Origin: Archangium gephyra
GTDB taxonomy: Bacteria; Myxococcota; Myxococcia; Myxococcales; Myxococcaceae
Assembly (NCBI GenBank): GCA_003243425.1
Contig: QFQP01000030.1
Coordinates: 1-64,000, forward strand
Reading direction: 5' to 3'
Length of the DNA: 64,000 bases
The translations under genes were made by a program, and so were the position numbers. Positions within the stretch are counted from its first letter, which is position 1; every line of letters starts with the position of its first letter. The notes below the pieces were generated by a model. It was not told where the DNA came from. It made no database searches and worked only from the letters and a program-made list of their open reading frames with translations. Below, piece by piece: positions 16,763 to 23,988 of this stretch.

Positions 16763-17815
16763 GTGCTCGAGACGCTCATCGAAGTCATCTATCCCGCAGG
16801 GAAGGGCTCCATTGGTCTGCGTGGCAACAGCGCGCCGCTCTCGTGGGAGGAAACGCGTCAGCCCGACGCCGTGAAGGGCGACGCCAATCTCTTCCGCCTC
16901 CTGGTCCCCGAAGGCGAGTTGCTGGAGTTGAAGATCGCCCGAGGCGACGACTGGTCGACCGGCCACAACTACATGGTGCACGCCGGCGATCACCTGCACC
17001 TCGAGCCGACGTTCGACCAACGCGCGGCGCGCATCGAAGCCGGGGTGATCATCGACGGGCTCACGTGCGACGTGTTGCTGCCGCCCGGCTACGACGAGCA
17101 TCCGCACAAGCGCTACGCGGTGATCTACGCGCTCGACGCGCAGTCGCTGTGGGCAGCCTCCACGGACCCCTTTGGCGTGTGGGAGCTCGACACCACCGTC
17201 ACCGAGCTCGCGCACCTCGCCGCGATCGACGATCTGATCGTCGTCGGCATCCACACGGCTGAAGGCCGCCTCGAGATGTTGAGCCCCGTGCCCGACGCGC
17301 AATACGGCGGTGGTCAAGGCCCCGCGTTCCTCGAGCGCGTGGTGACGAAGGTGATGCCGGAGATCGACGCGAAGTTCCGCACCCGACGCGAACGTGAGTC
17401 GACCGGCATTCTCGGCAGCTCGATGGGTGGGCTGTTCGCGTTCTTCGCGGCATGGACGCGCCCCGACGTGTTCGGCAAGGCAGCGTGCCTCTCGAGTTCG
17501 TTCTGGTGGGCCAATCGCTGGGCGGTGAAGCAGGTCACCCACAGCGCACTGCCTTCACCACGACCGTTGCTGTATCTCGACTCGGGCGCGGCGCGCAGTG
17601 AGCTCGATGAGCGTCATCGCGACGGCTACCACCACACGCGCTCCATGCTGCGGGCGCTCACGCGGGCCGGCTTCGACGTGGGCAGCGAGGTGCACCGCCT
17701 CGTCTTCCCCGGTCACACGCACAACGCCGCGTCATGGGCCTCGCGGATCGCGCTGCCATTGCAGCTGCTCTTCCCGCGGTCACCGATGCCCTTCGACGAG
17801 CAGCGCTGGGCCTGA
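16763..17815 (+). CDS. Putative esterase (esterase D / enterochelin esterase-like alpha/beta hydrolase)
   Basis: 350 residues from GTG 16763. Residues about 1-90 form a beta-sandwich resembling a carbohydrate-binding or enterochelin-esterase N-domain. The catalytic domain starts with DGLTCDVLLPPGYDE and KRYAVIYALDAQSLWAAS. The nucleophile elbow GSSMG places Ser at residue 220; the end has FPGHTHNAASWASR with the likely catalytic His. No signal peptide was seen, so it is probably cytoplasmic. The substrate cannot be told from sequence; related enzymes cleave siderophore, glutathione-formaldehyde or acyl esters. Confidence 0.8.
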   Translation: MLETLIEVIYPAGKGSIGLRGNSAPLSWEETRQPDAVKGDANLFRLLVPEGELLELKIARGDDWSTGHNYMVHAGDHLHLEPTFDQRAARIEAGVIIDGLTCDVLLPPGYDEHPHKRYAVIYALDAQSLWAASTDPFGVWELDTTVTELAHLAAIDDLIVVGIHTAEGRLEMLSPVPDAQYGGGQGPAFLERVVTKVMPEIDAKFRTRRERESTGILGSSMGGLFAFFAAWTRPDVFGKAACLSSSFWWANRWAVKQVTHSALPSPRPLLYLDSGAARSELDERHRDGYHHTRSMLRALTRAGFDVGSEVHRLVFPGHTHNAASWASRIALPLQLLFPRSPMPFDEQRWA

Positions 17816-17864
17816 GCGCTCGTCACCACGCACCGCTTGCATCACGGACCGCTTCGCGCCAATA

Positions 17865-17882
17865 CTGAACCGTATGGTTCAG
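17865..17882. promoter_or_regulatory. ArsR-type operator overlapping the start codon
   Basis: CTGAACC and GGTTCAG form perfect 7-base arms around GTAT, and the ATG of the ArsR gene lies inside the repeat. Operators of this AACCnnnnGGTT type sit at the promoter or start of ArsR/SRPBCC pairs and mediate autorepression. The symmetry is directly visible; the binding is inferred. Confidence 0.6.
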
Positions 17883-18233
17883 CATCACAGCACCCGCCTC
17901 GATGCTTCTTTCGCGGCGCTCTCAGACACCACCCGCCGCGGGATCCTCGAACAGCTCGGGCGCGCCGACGCGTCGATCACCGAGCTGGCCGAGCGTTTCG
18001 AGATGAGCCTCACCGGCATGAAGAAGCACGTCGGTGTCCTCGAGCAGGCCGGCCTCGTCGCCACCGAGAAGATCGGCCGCGTGCGCACCTGCAAGTTGGG
18101 GCCGCGTCAGCTGCAGGAAGAGGCCGCGTGGCTCGAACGACACCGGGCCATGTGGGCCGCGCGCTTCGACGAACTCGACACCGTGGTCGCAGAACTCAAA
18201 CAAAGGGAGAAGACCGATGGCCGCAAGAAGTGA
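17874..18233 (+). CDS. ArsR-family transcriptional regulator
   Basis: 119 residues. The winged helix is clear: AALSDTTRRGILEQLGRADA, SITELAERFEMSLTGMKKHV, then GVLEQAGLVATEKIGRVRTC. No cysteine-based metal site typical of ArsR or SmtB is present, so it belongs to the non-metal subgroup paired with SRPBCC (AHSA1) proteins. The 3' end overlaps the SRPBCC gene by 17 bases, showing cotranscription. The inverted repeat over its own ATG suggests autoregulation. Confidence 0.87.
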   Translation: MVQHHSTRLDASFAALSDTTRRGILEQLGRADASITELAERFEMSLTGMKKHVGVLEQAGLVATEKIGRVRTCKLGPRQLQEEAAWLERHRAMWAARFDELDTVVAELKQREKTDGRKK

Positions 18234-18714
18234 AGCCGCGAAGAACAAGACCACGTCTGAGCGCACGTCTGACCGCGAGCTGGTGGTGACGCGAACCATC
18301 GATGCGCCTGCGCGTCTCGTGTTCGAGGCGTGGACGACGCCCGAGCTGATCAAGCGCTGGTGGGCGCCGAAGTCGATCGGCATCCAGTTCGTGTCGTGCG
18401 AGGCCGACGTGCGCGTCGGAGGGAAATACCGCTTCGTGTTCAGTCACCCCTCGGCGGAACAGCCGATGGCGTTTTTCGGCACGTACCTCGAAGTGAAGCC
18501 GCACGAGCGCATCGTGTGTACCAACGAAGAAGCGGGTGACGCGGGCCAGCTCACCACCGTCACCTTCGAGGAGAAGAACGGCCAGACGCGCGTCGTCGTG
18601 CACGATCTCTACCCCTCGAAACAGGCGCTCGACGACGCCATCGCCTCCGGCAGCACGATGGGCATGGACGAGATGTACGACCAGCTCGACGCGCTGCTCG
18701 TGACGCTGGCGTAA
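18217..18714 (+). CDS. SRPBCC / AHSA1-domain protein
   Basis: 165 residues from ATG 18217, preceded by AAGGGAGAAG at a suitable distance. After a short Lys-rich leader the AHSA1-type START fold begins: VVTRTIDAPARLVFEAWTTP, then KRWWAPKS, then GGKYRFVFSHP, and the C-terminal helix region GMDEMYDQLDALL. Such proteins bind hydrophobic ligands; no enzymatic residues can be assigned. The gene is coupled to the ArsR regulator that probably controls it. Confidence 0.85.
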   Translation: MAARSEAAKNKTTSERTSDRELVVTRTIDAPARLVFEAWTTPELIKRWWAPKSIGIQFVSCEADVRVGGKYRFVFSHPSAEQPMAFFGTYLEVKPHERIVCTNEEAGDAGQLTTVTFEEKNGQTRVVVHDLYPSKQALDDAIASGSTMGMDEMYDQLDALLVTLA

Positions 18715-18904
18715 GCACGCCTGAAACAGATCAACTTCGTCTTCCAGCTGCCGCGATGGAACGACGGAGCTTGTTCGACCAGCGACCCGGCGTCGGTCGC
18801 GACGCCTGCGCGCCCCCTGGAGCGAAGCACTGCGGCGGGCCCGCGCGAAGTTCCGCTGGCCTGGAGATCGGCTTTCACCGGAAATCTGCGCATCATCCGA
18901 GGCC

Positions 18905-19248
18905 ATGCCTTCGCGATTCAGCTGCCGGTCGAGCTCGCCGTCACCACGCTCGGAGGCAAATGGAAGGTCGTCCTGCTGGCCAGACTCAAGGAGCGGCCGC
19001 ACCGCTACGCAGAGCTGCGCACCGCGATTCCCGCGCTCAGCGACAAGGTGCTCACGGCGCGACTGCGAGAGCTCGTCGAGGCGGGGCTCGTCGTTCAGCG
19101 CAAACACGGCCGTCGGGGTGCGCCGTCGAGCTACTCGCTGTCACCGCGCGGTGAACAACTCCGCCCTGCCCTCGAGGCGCTGTACGCGTGGGGGCTCGAC
19201 GAGGCCGCTCGCAGCGGCTCCACCTTCGGCCCGACGCTACTTCGGTAG
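18905..19248 (+). pseudogene. HxlR-family transcriptional regulator, one frameshift
   Basis: The HxlR domain is complete only across two frames: MPSRFSC from ATG 18905, then, after one missing C near 18925, PVELAVTTLGGKWKVVLLAR, ELRTAIPALSDKVLTARLRE and GAPSSYSLSPRGEQLRPALE. The Cys before PVE is the conserved redox- or aldehyde-sensing position of this family. With the base restored the product is 114 residues, a normal length. Its 3' end overlaps the convergent globin gene by 12 bases. Mutation and sequencing error cannot be separated here. Confidence 0.68.
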
Positions 19249-19722
19249 ATACGGGCCTTTGACTTCGCCCCACCCCCACTTCGGCATCTCCGACGAGACC
19301 TCGGGGGCGTTCTCGAGCTGAGAATTCTGCACGGCTAGACGGCTGCCCCACTCGAGGTACGACACCAACGCGGAGCGGAACTCGGCATCAGCCGGAACGC
19401 CGCACGCATCAGCGCTCTGAAGCCACAGGTCGATCCACCGCTTGCGCTGCGCCTCCGACAGACGCTTGCCGACGTGGTGACGAACCATTTCTGCATGACC
19501 ACCGTGCTGGGCGCTGTACGTCTCGGCGCCGCCAAACACTTCGTCGATGAACCGGGTGACGTGCTCGACGTGCTCCGCGCCGAGCCGTCTGAACAACGGG
19601 CCGAGGAGCTCGTCGTCGGCCGCCGCCGCGTAGAAGGCCTCGACGACCTGTCGCAGCCGCTGCGGCCCACCGAGCCACGCCGAGAGCGTGGGAACGTTCG
19701 TCGCTTCTGGAGTCTGCGCCAT
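19237..19722 (-). CDS. Group II truncated haemoglobin
   Basis: 161 residues from the chosen ATG 19722; earlier starts add an unlikely Arg/Trp-rich leader. The 2-on-2 globin fold is recognised by LSAWLGGPQRLRQVVEAFYA, LLGPLFRRLGAEHVEHVTRF, VFGGAETYSAQHGGHAEMVR with the proximal His in VRHHVGKRLSEAQRKRWI, and a C-terminal WGWGEVKGPY of the group II type. Such haemoglobins handle oxygen, NO or peroxide. It is convergent with the HxlR gene. Confidence 0.84.
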   Translation of the reverse strand: MAQTPEATNVPTLSAWLGGPQRLRQVVEAFYAAAADDELLGPLFRRLGAEHVEHVTRFIDEVFGGAETYSAQHGGHAEMVRHHVGKRLSEAQRKRWIDLWLQSADACGVPADAEFRSALVSYLEWGSRLAVQNSQLENAPEVSSEMPKWGWGEVKGPYLPK

Positions 19723-19865
19723 CGGCCGCGCGTAGGCGTGGGTGGGAGAGAAAACAACGCACCAACGGGTTCGTTCCGCGTCAACCACAGAAGCATTCAG
19801 CACCGCCGAGAACTTCGCAGCCGGTGGGCTGCTATCTCAGAGGGCGTGGGGCACGTCTCTCCGTC

Positions 19866-20856
19866 ATGAACGAAATGAAGCCTGAGTTCGCGGGACAGCT
19901 GCGCTCGTGGTGGCACCAGTTCCTGGACACCTACGAGCCGCTGCGAAGCGAGCTCTATCGGTACTGCCGCCACCTCACGCGCAGCCCGTGGGACGCAGAA
20001 GACCTCTCGCAGGACGCTCTCGCGCGTGCCTTCGTGACGTTGGGCCAGATGGGCGCGCCGCCGGACAACCCCCGCGCATGGTTGTTTCGCGTGGCATCAA
20101 ATCTCTGGCTGGATCGGGTGCGACGTTCACCTCGTGAGTTGGCACCCGAAGACGCGCAGGCGAACCCGGGCGTGATCGACACACGCGAAGCCGCCGGGTC
20201 GTTGTTCGCGCAACTCTCACCGCACGAGCGCGCCGCGGTGGTTTTGAAAGACGTGTTCGACTTCTCGCTCGAAGAAGTCGCGACGGCGTTGTCGACGACC
20301 CCTCGAACCGTGAAGTCAGCGCTGCACCGAGGTCGCGGAAAACTGGCGGAGCCCACCGTCGAACGCGCCAGAACCCCGGCGCCCGCAGTCCTCGACGCGT
20401 TCGTTGCTGCCTTCAACGCCGGAGACCTCGAGCGGCTCACCGCGTTGCTGCTCGACACCAGCTCGGTTCACGTCGTCGGCGCCACCACACAGTATGGCCC
20501 TGAAGCCGCGAAGCGCACGGTGCTCTACGGCATGCTGTTCGGCACCTCACGCATGGCTGCTGCAGAGACGCGGGGAGGCATGGAGGCGAGGTTCGTCGCT
20601 GGCGTGCAACCCGTCGCACCGCGCATCGAGGCACGCGAACACCGTGGCGAGTGGTTGTTGCTCAACTGGTACCGACACACCGACGGCGAATTCGTGCGCG
20701 CCATCACCCGCGTGCAAGCCGATGGCGAACGTATCGCCACGGTGCACAACTACTTCTTCAACCCCTGACTTCGTGCGCGACGTGTGCGGCGAGCTCGACG
20801 TGCCGTTCCGGTCGAACGGCTACCGCTGGTGGCTGACCGGGAGCTGCGCGCCATGA
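19866..20856 (+). pseudogene. ECF sigma factor with SnoaL-like C-terminal domain, frameshift near its end
   Basis: From ATG 19866 the frame gives sigma regions 2 (SELYRYCRHLTRSPWDAEDL with SQDALARAFVTLGQM) and 4 (LSPHERAAVVLKDVFDFSLE, VATALSTTPRTVKSALHRGR), then a SnoaL-like domain (VLDAFVAAFNAGDLERLTAL). It stops at 20768 after TVHNYFFNP. One extra A near 20760 explains this: without it the protein continues TPDFVRDVCGELDVPFRSNG and ends at 20856 with the family-typical YRWWLTGSC, 329 residues in all. That stop also overlaps the next ATG as ATGA. About 26 residues are lost as written. SnoaL tails act as built-in regulators of such sigma factors. Confidence 0.75.
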
Positions 20857-21446
20857 AGACGCTGCACATGCACCCGCTGGCGTCGTACTGCCAGAAGGTG
20901 CTCATCGGCTTGTACGAGCTGGAGATCGACTTCGAAAAGCAGTTCGTGGATCTCGCCGACGAAGAATCGCGTGCGGCGTTCTACGCGCTCGCCCCGCTCG
21001 GCCAGATGCCCGCGCTGGTCGATGAGGGCCGTGTGTTCGTCGAGTCGACGATCATCCTCGAGCACGTCGGGCCACGGCTCTTCCCGTCGCTCGAAGCGCG
21101 CGCTCAAGATCGCTTCTGGGATCTTCACGTGCACACTCCGATGCAACGCCTCGTGGCGAACACGCTGAGACCACCCGACGCGAAGGACCCGTACGGCGTC
21201 ACGAAGCTGAAGGAAGCGCTGGCCCTCGCGTACGACGTCGCAGACCGCGAACTGGCGACGACGCACGACGCGTTCACCATCGCCGACTGCGCCGCAGCTC
21301 CCGCGTTGTTCTTCGCAGCGAAGATCGTTCCGTTCGGCGGGCGAAAGCACCTTGGCGATTACTTCTCGCGGCTTCGTTCGCGGCCTTCGGTGAAGCGCAC
21401 CTTCGACGAGGCGGCGCCGTACCTACACATGTTCCCCGGCGGGTGA
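20853..21446 (+). CDS. Glutathione S-transferase family protein
   Basis: 197 residues from ATG 20853, which overlaps the corrected end of the sigma factor gene. The thioredoxin-like N-domain starts MKTLHMHPLASYCQKVLIGL with Ser10 or Cys12 as possible catalytic residue, followed by APLGQMPALVDEG and FVESTIILEHVG (glutathione contact). The helical C-domain contains HDAFTIADCAAAPALFFA, the usual N-capping box. It probably detoxifies electrophiles under control of the upstream sigma factor. It ends with a 24-base convergent overlap with nudC. Confidence 0.83.
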   Translation: MKTLHMHPLASYCQKVLIGLYELEIDFEKQFVDLADEESRAAFYALAPLGQMPALVDEGRVFVESTIILEHVGPRLFPSLEARAQDRFWDLHVHTPMQRLVANTLRPPDAKDPYGVTKLKEALALAYDVADRELATTHDAFTIADCAAAPALFFAAKIVPFGGRKHLGDYFSRLRSRPSVKRTFDEAAPYLHMFPGG

Positions 21447-22247
21447 GCCGGTGATCTCGGTCACCCACGCGTCGATGAGCTGCCGTGCGATCGACAGGCG
21501 CGGAGGAATTCGCGGCAGCGCAGTCGCTTCGAAGAACCGCGCTTCCTTGATCTCCACCCCGTCGACGCGGAGCGCTCCGCCCGCGTACTCGGCGGTGAAG
21601 GCGATCATCAGCGAGTTCGGAAACGGCCACGGCTGACTTCCGAAGTAGCGCACGTTGTTCACCTGAATGCCGACCTCTTCGAACACCTCGCGCGTGAGGG
21701 TCTGCTCGAGCGATTCACCGACCTCGGCGAAGCCGGCGAGCGTAGAGAACATCGGCACCGGGAACCGACCCGAGTTGGCCAGCAGCGCGCGCTCGCCGTC
21801 TCGCACCAGGGTGATGATCGCCGGGGAGATGCGCGGATAGACGACGAGGCCGCACGCCGCGCACGCGAGCGCACGTTCGCGTTCATGACGCCCGGTCTTC
21901 GCGCCGCAACGGCCGCAGAACCGGTTGGTCTGCGCAAAATGCACGAGCTGGTTGGCTCGCCCCGCGATGGCGAAGAGCTGGTCGTCGAGGCGCGACCACA
22001 ACGAACGGAGCCCGACCACTTCGAAACCCTCGAGCGCCAGTGACCCGAGCGCGACGGCTCCCAACGGCACGTCGTCGAGCGAACCCAGCACCTGGGAATC
22101 GACCAGAGGTCCGAGCTCGTCACGCGAGGGGAGCGCCGCGACCCCAAGGGCGTCGCGACGCAGCAACACGGTGTTCTCGCCGCACACGAAGTAGCGGCTG
22201 CGCTGCACCTCAGCTTCCGAGAACTGCGAAGCGACGACGAACGGCAT
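21423..22247 (-). CDS. nudC: NAD+ diphosphatase / NADH pyrophosphatase (Nudix)
   Basis: 274 residues. NudC hydrolyses NAD(H) to NMN(H) and AMP and in some bacteria removes NAD caps from RNA. A zinc ribbon is formed by Cys111, 114, 129 and 132. The Nudix box spans GFAEVGESLEQTLTREVFEE at 172-191, and the NudC-specific SQPWPFP motif is at 204-210. The full domain order and length match the Escherichia coli enzyme family. Convergent with the GST gene. Confidence 0.93.
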   Translation of the reverse strand: MPFVVASQFSEAEVQRSRYFVCGENTVLLRRDALGVAALPSRDELGPLVDSQVLGSLDDVPLGAVALGSLALEGFEVVGLRSLWSRLDDQLFAIAGRANQLVHFAQTNRFCGRCGAKTGRHERERALACAACGLVVYPRISPAIITLVRDGERALLANSGRFPVPMFSTLAGFAEVGESLEQTLTREVFEEVGIQVNNVRYFGSQPWPFPNSLMIAFTAEYAGGALRVDGVEIKEARFFEATALPRIPPRLSIARQLIDAWVTEITGSPAGEHV

Positions 22248-22282
22248 GCGGCAGTCCTAACCGTCGCCCTGCGTCCGCGCAC

Positions 22283-23350
22283 TCAGTCCACGTCGACCAT
22301 CCAGCCATGGCGATCTTCCTTCACGCCGCGCTGAATCGCCGACAACTCGGCGTGCAGCGCACGCGCGATCGGCCCCGGCGTCCCCTGACGAATCACGAGG
22401 GAGTGGTCGTCGTTCGCCAACTCCGTCACCGGGGCGATGCTGACCGCGGTGCCCGTACCGAAGACCTCGGTGAGCACGCCACCGCGGTGCGCCACGCTCA
22501 GCTCCTTCAGTGAGAAGGGGCGCTCTTCCACCGTGAGCCCGAACTCGCGCGCCAGCGTCAGCACCGCGTCGCGCGTGACGCCCGCGAAGATGGAGTCGCT
22601 GAGCGGCGGGGTCACCAGCGTCCGCCCGATGACGAAGCAGATGTTCATCGTGCCGAGCTCTTCGACGAACTGGTGTTCGACGCTGTCGAGCCACAACACC
22701 TGGTCGTAGCCGCGCGCCTGCGCACGGCGTGTGGCCTCGAGCGACGCGGCGTACACGCCAGGCGTCTTCGCCGCACCGAGACCTCCGCGTGGAGCCCGCA
22801 CGTGACCCGTCTCGATCCAGATACGCACCGTGTCGAGGCCCCTGCCGCCGAAGTAACCGCGCATCGGCGTGGCGATGACGAAGTAGCGGTATTGCTCGGA
22901 AGGCTGCACACCGAGAAACGCCTCACTCGCGATGACCGTCGGCCGCAGATACAGCGACGCGCCTTCGGAAGCCGGAATCCAATCGGCGTCGAGCCTGGCC
23001 AACGCGCGCATCGACGAGACGACGTGTTGTTCCGACGGCACCTCCATGCACAGGCGCGGCGCTCCGGCGATCATCCGCTTCGCGTGGGCGTGCGGTCGGA
23101 ACAGACGAACGCGCCCATCGGCCCCGCGATACGCACGAACGGCTTCGAACGTCGCCTGCCCGTAGTGCAACACCACCGCCGCGGGGTCGAGCGCGAACGG
23201 CGCGTACGGTTGCAGCCGCGCATCGTGCCAGCCGACACCGGCGTCGAACTCCATCGCGAACATGTGATCGGTGAAGACCTGCCCGAACCCGAGCTCCGAT
23301 TCGGGCGGCTTCGGCTTCGCATGCACAGCTGTGTGAATTCGCGGTTCCAT
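22283..23350 (-). CDS. ilvE: Branched-chain amino acid aminotransferase
   Basis: 355 residues. It transfers the amino group between glutamate and the 2-oxo acids of Leu, Ile and Val. Fold type IV PLP features: LHYGQATFEAVRAYRGADGR (61-80), the PLP lysine in GGLGAAKTPGVY (Lys195), WLDSVEHQFVEELGTMNICF (220-239) and GTGTAVSIAPV near the C-terminus. The arrangement is that of the longer, eukaryote-like BCAT group (about 355 residues) rather than the 309-residue E. coli form. It is divergent from the RraA-like gene. Confidence 0.92.
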   Translation of the reverse strand: MEPRIHTAVHAKPKPPESELGFGQVFTDHMFAMEFDAGVGWHDARLQPYAPFALDPAAVVLHYGQATFEAVRAYRGADGRVRLFRPHAHAKRMIAGAPRLCMEVPSEQHVVSSMRALARLDADWIPASEGASLYLRPTVIASEAFLGVQPSEQYRYFVIATPMRGYFGGRGLDTVRIWIETGHVRAPRGGLGAAKTPGVYAASLEATRRAQARGYDQVLWLDSVEHQFVEELGTMNICFVIGRTLVTPPLSDSIFAGVTRDAVLTLAREFGLTVEERPFSLKELSVAHRGGVLTEVFGTGTAVSIAPVTELANDDHSLVIRQGTPGPIARALHAELSAIQRGVKEDRHGWMVDVD

Positions 23351-23413
23351 GCGGGTCGGTAAGGCACGCCCTTAACGACGTCGCCCGTCGCGGCCAGTCA
23401 TTACAGTGGGCGC

Positions 23414-23896
23414 ATGACCGACAGCCCGAAGACCGCGGACCTCGTCGACACGCACGACGCGCAGGTGAAACTGTGCCAGTTGCAGTTTCAGCTGCTCGGC
23501 AAGCGGCGGCGCTTTCATGGCCGCATCGCGACGGTGAAGTGCTTCGAGGACAACGCGCTGCTCAAGCAGAAGCTGGGCGAAGCCGGTGCGGGCCGCGTGC
23601 TGGTCGTCGATGCCGGGGCCTCACTTCGTGTCGCCGTGGCAGGCGACCTCATCGCCGGGATCGCGCATGCGAACGGCTGGCGAGGCCTCGTCATCAACGG
23701 CGCCATTCGCGACTCGGTCGAACTCAGCGGGCTCGACTTCGCGGTGTGCGCGCTCGGGCGTTCACCGAAGAAGAGCGGCAAGAAGGGCACTGGTGAAGCC
23801 GAGGTGCCGGTGAGCTTCGGCGGCGTTGAGTTCGTGCCAGGTCACTTCGTGTACGCCGACGACGACGGCGTGCTGGTCAGCGCGACGGAACTCTAG
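23414..23896 (+). CDS. rraA: RraA-family protein
   Basis: 160 residues. Members include the RNase E inhibitor RraA and related aldolases of the HMG/CHA type. Seen are DLVDTHDAQVKLCQLQFQLL at the N-terminus, the GRIATVKCFEDNALLK segment, and the core RVLVVDAGASLRVAVAGDLI followed by WRGLVINGAIRDSVEL, in which Arg-Asp of AIRD belongs to the aldolase-like metal site. The 11-residue insert KKSGKKGTGEAE is Lys-rich. The length fits RraA, but regulation of RNase E is inferred only from homology. Confidence 0.85.
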   Translation: MTDSPKTADLVDTHDAQVKLCQLQFQLLGKRRRFHGRIATVKCFEDNALLKQKLGEAGAGRVLVVDAGASLRVAVAGDLIAGIAHANGWRGLVINGAIRDSVELSGLDFAVCALGRSPKKSGKKGTGEAEVPVSFGGVEFVPGHFVYADDDGVLVSATEL

Positions 23897-23988
23897 GGCG
23901 AGGAACAGCGGCACCTCGTCGCCGACTCCCGCAGGCGACGTCACGATTCCCTCAAGCCGCGCGTCGCGGGGGTCGCTATGTGGTGCGC

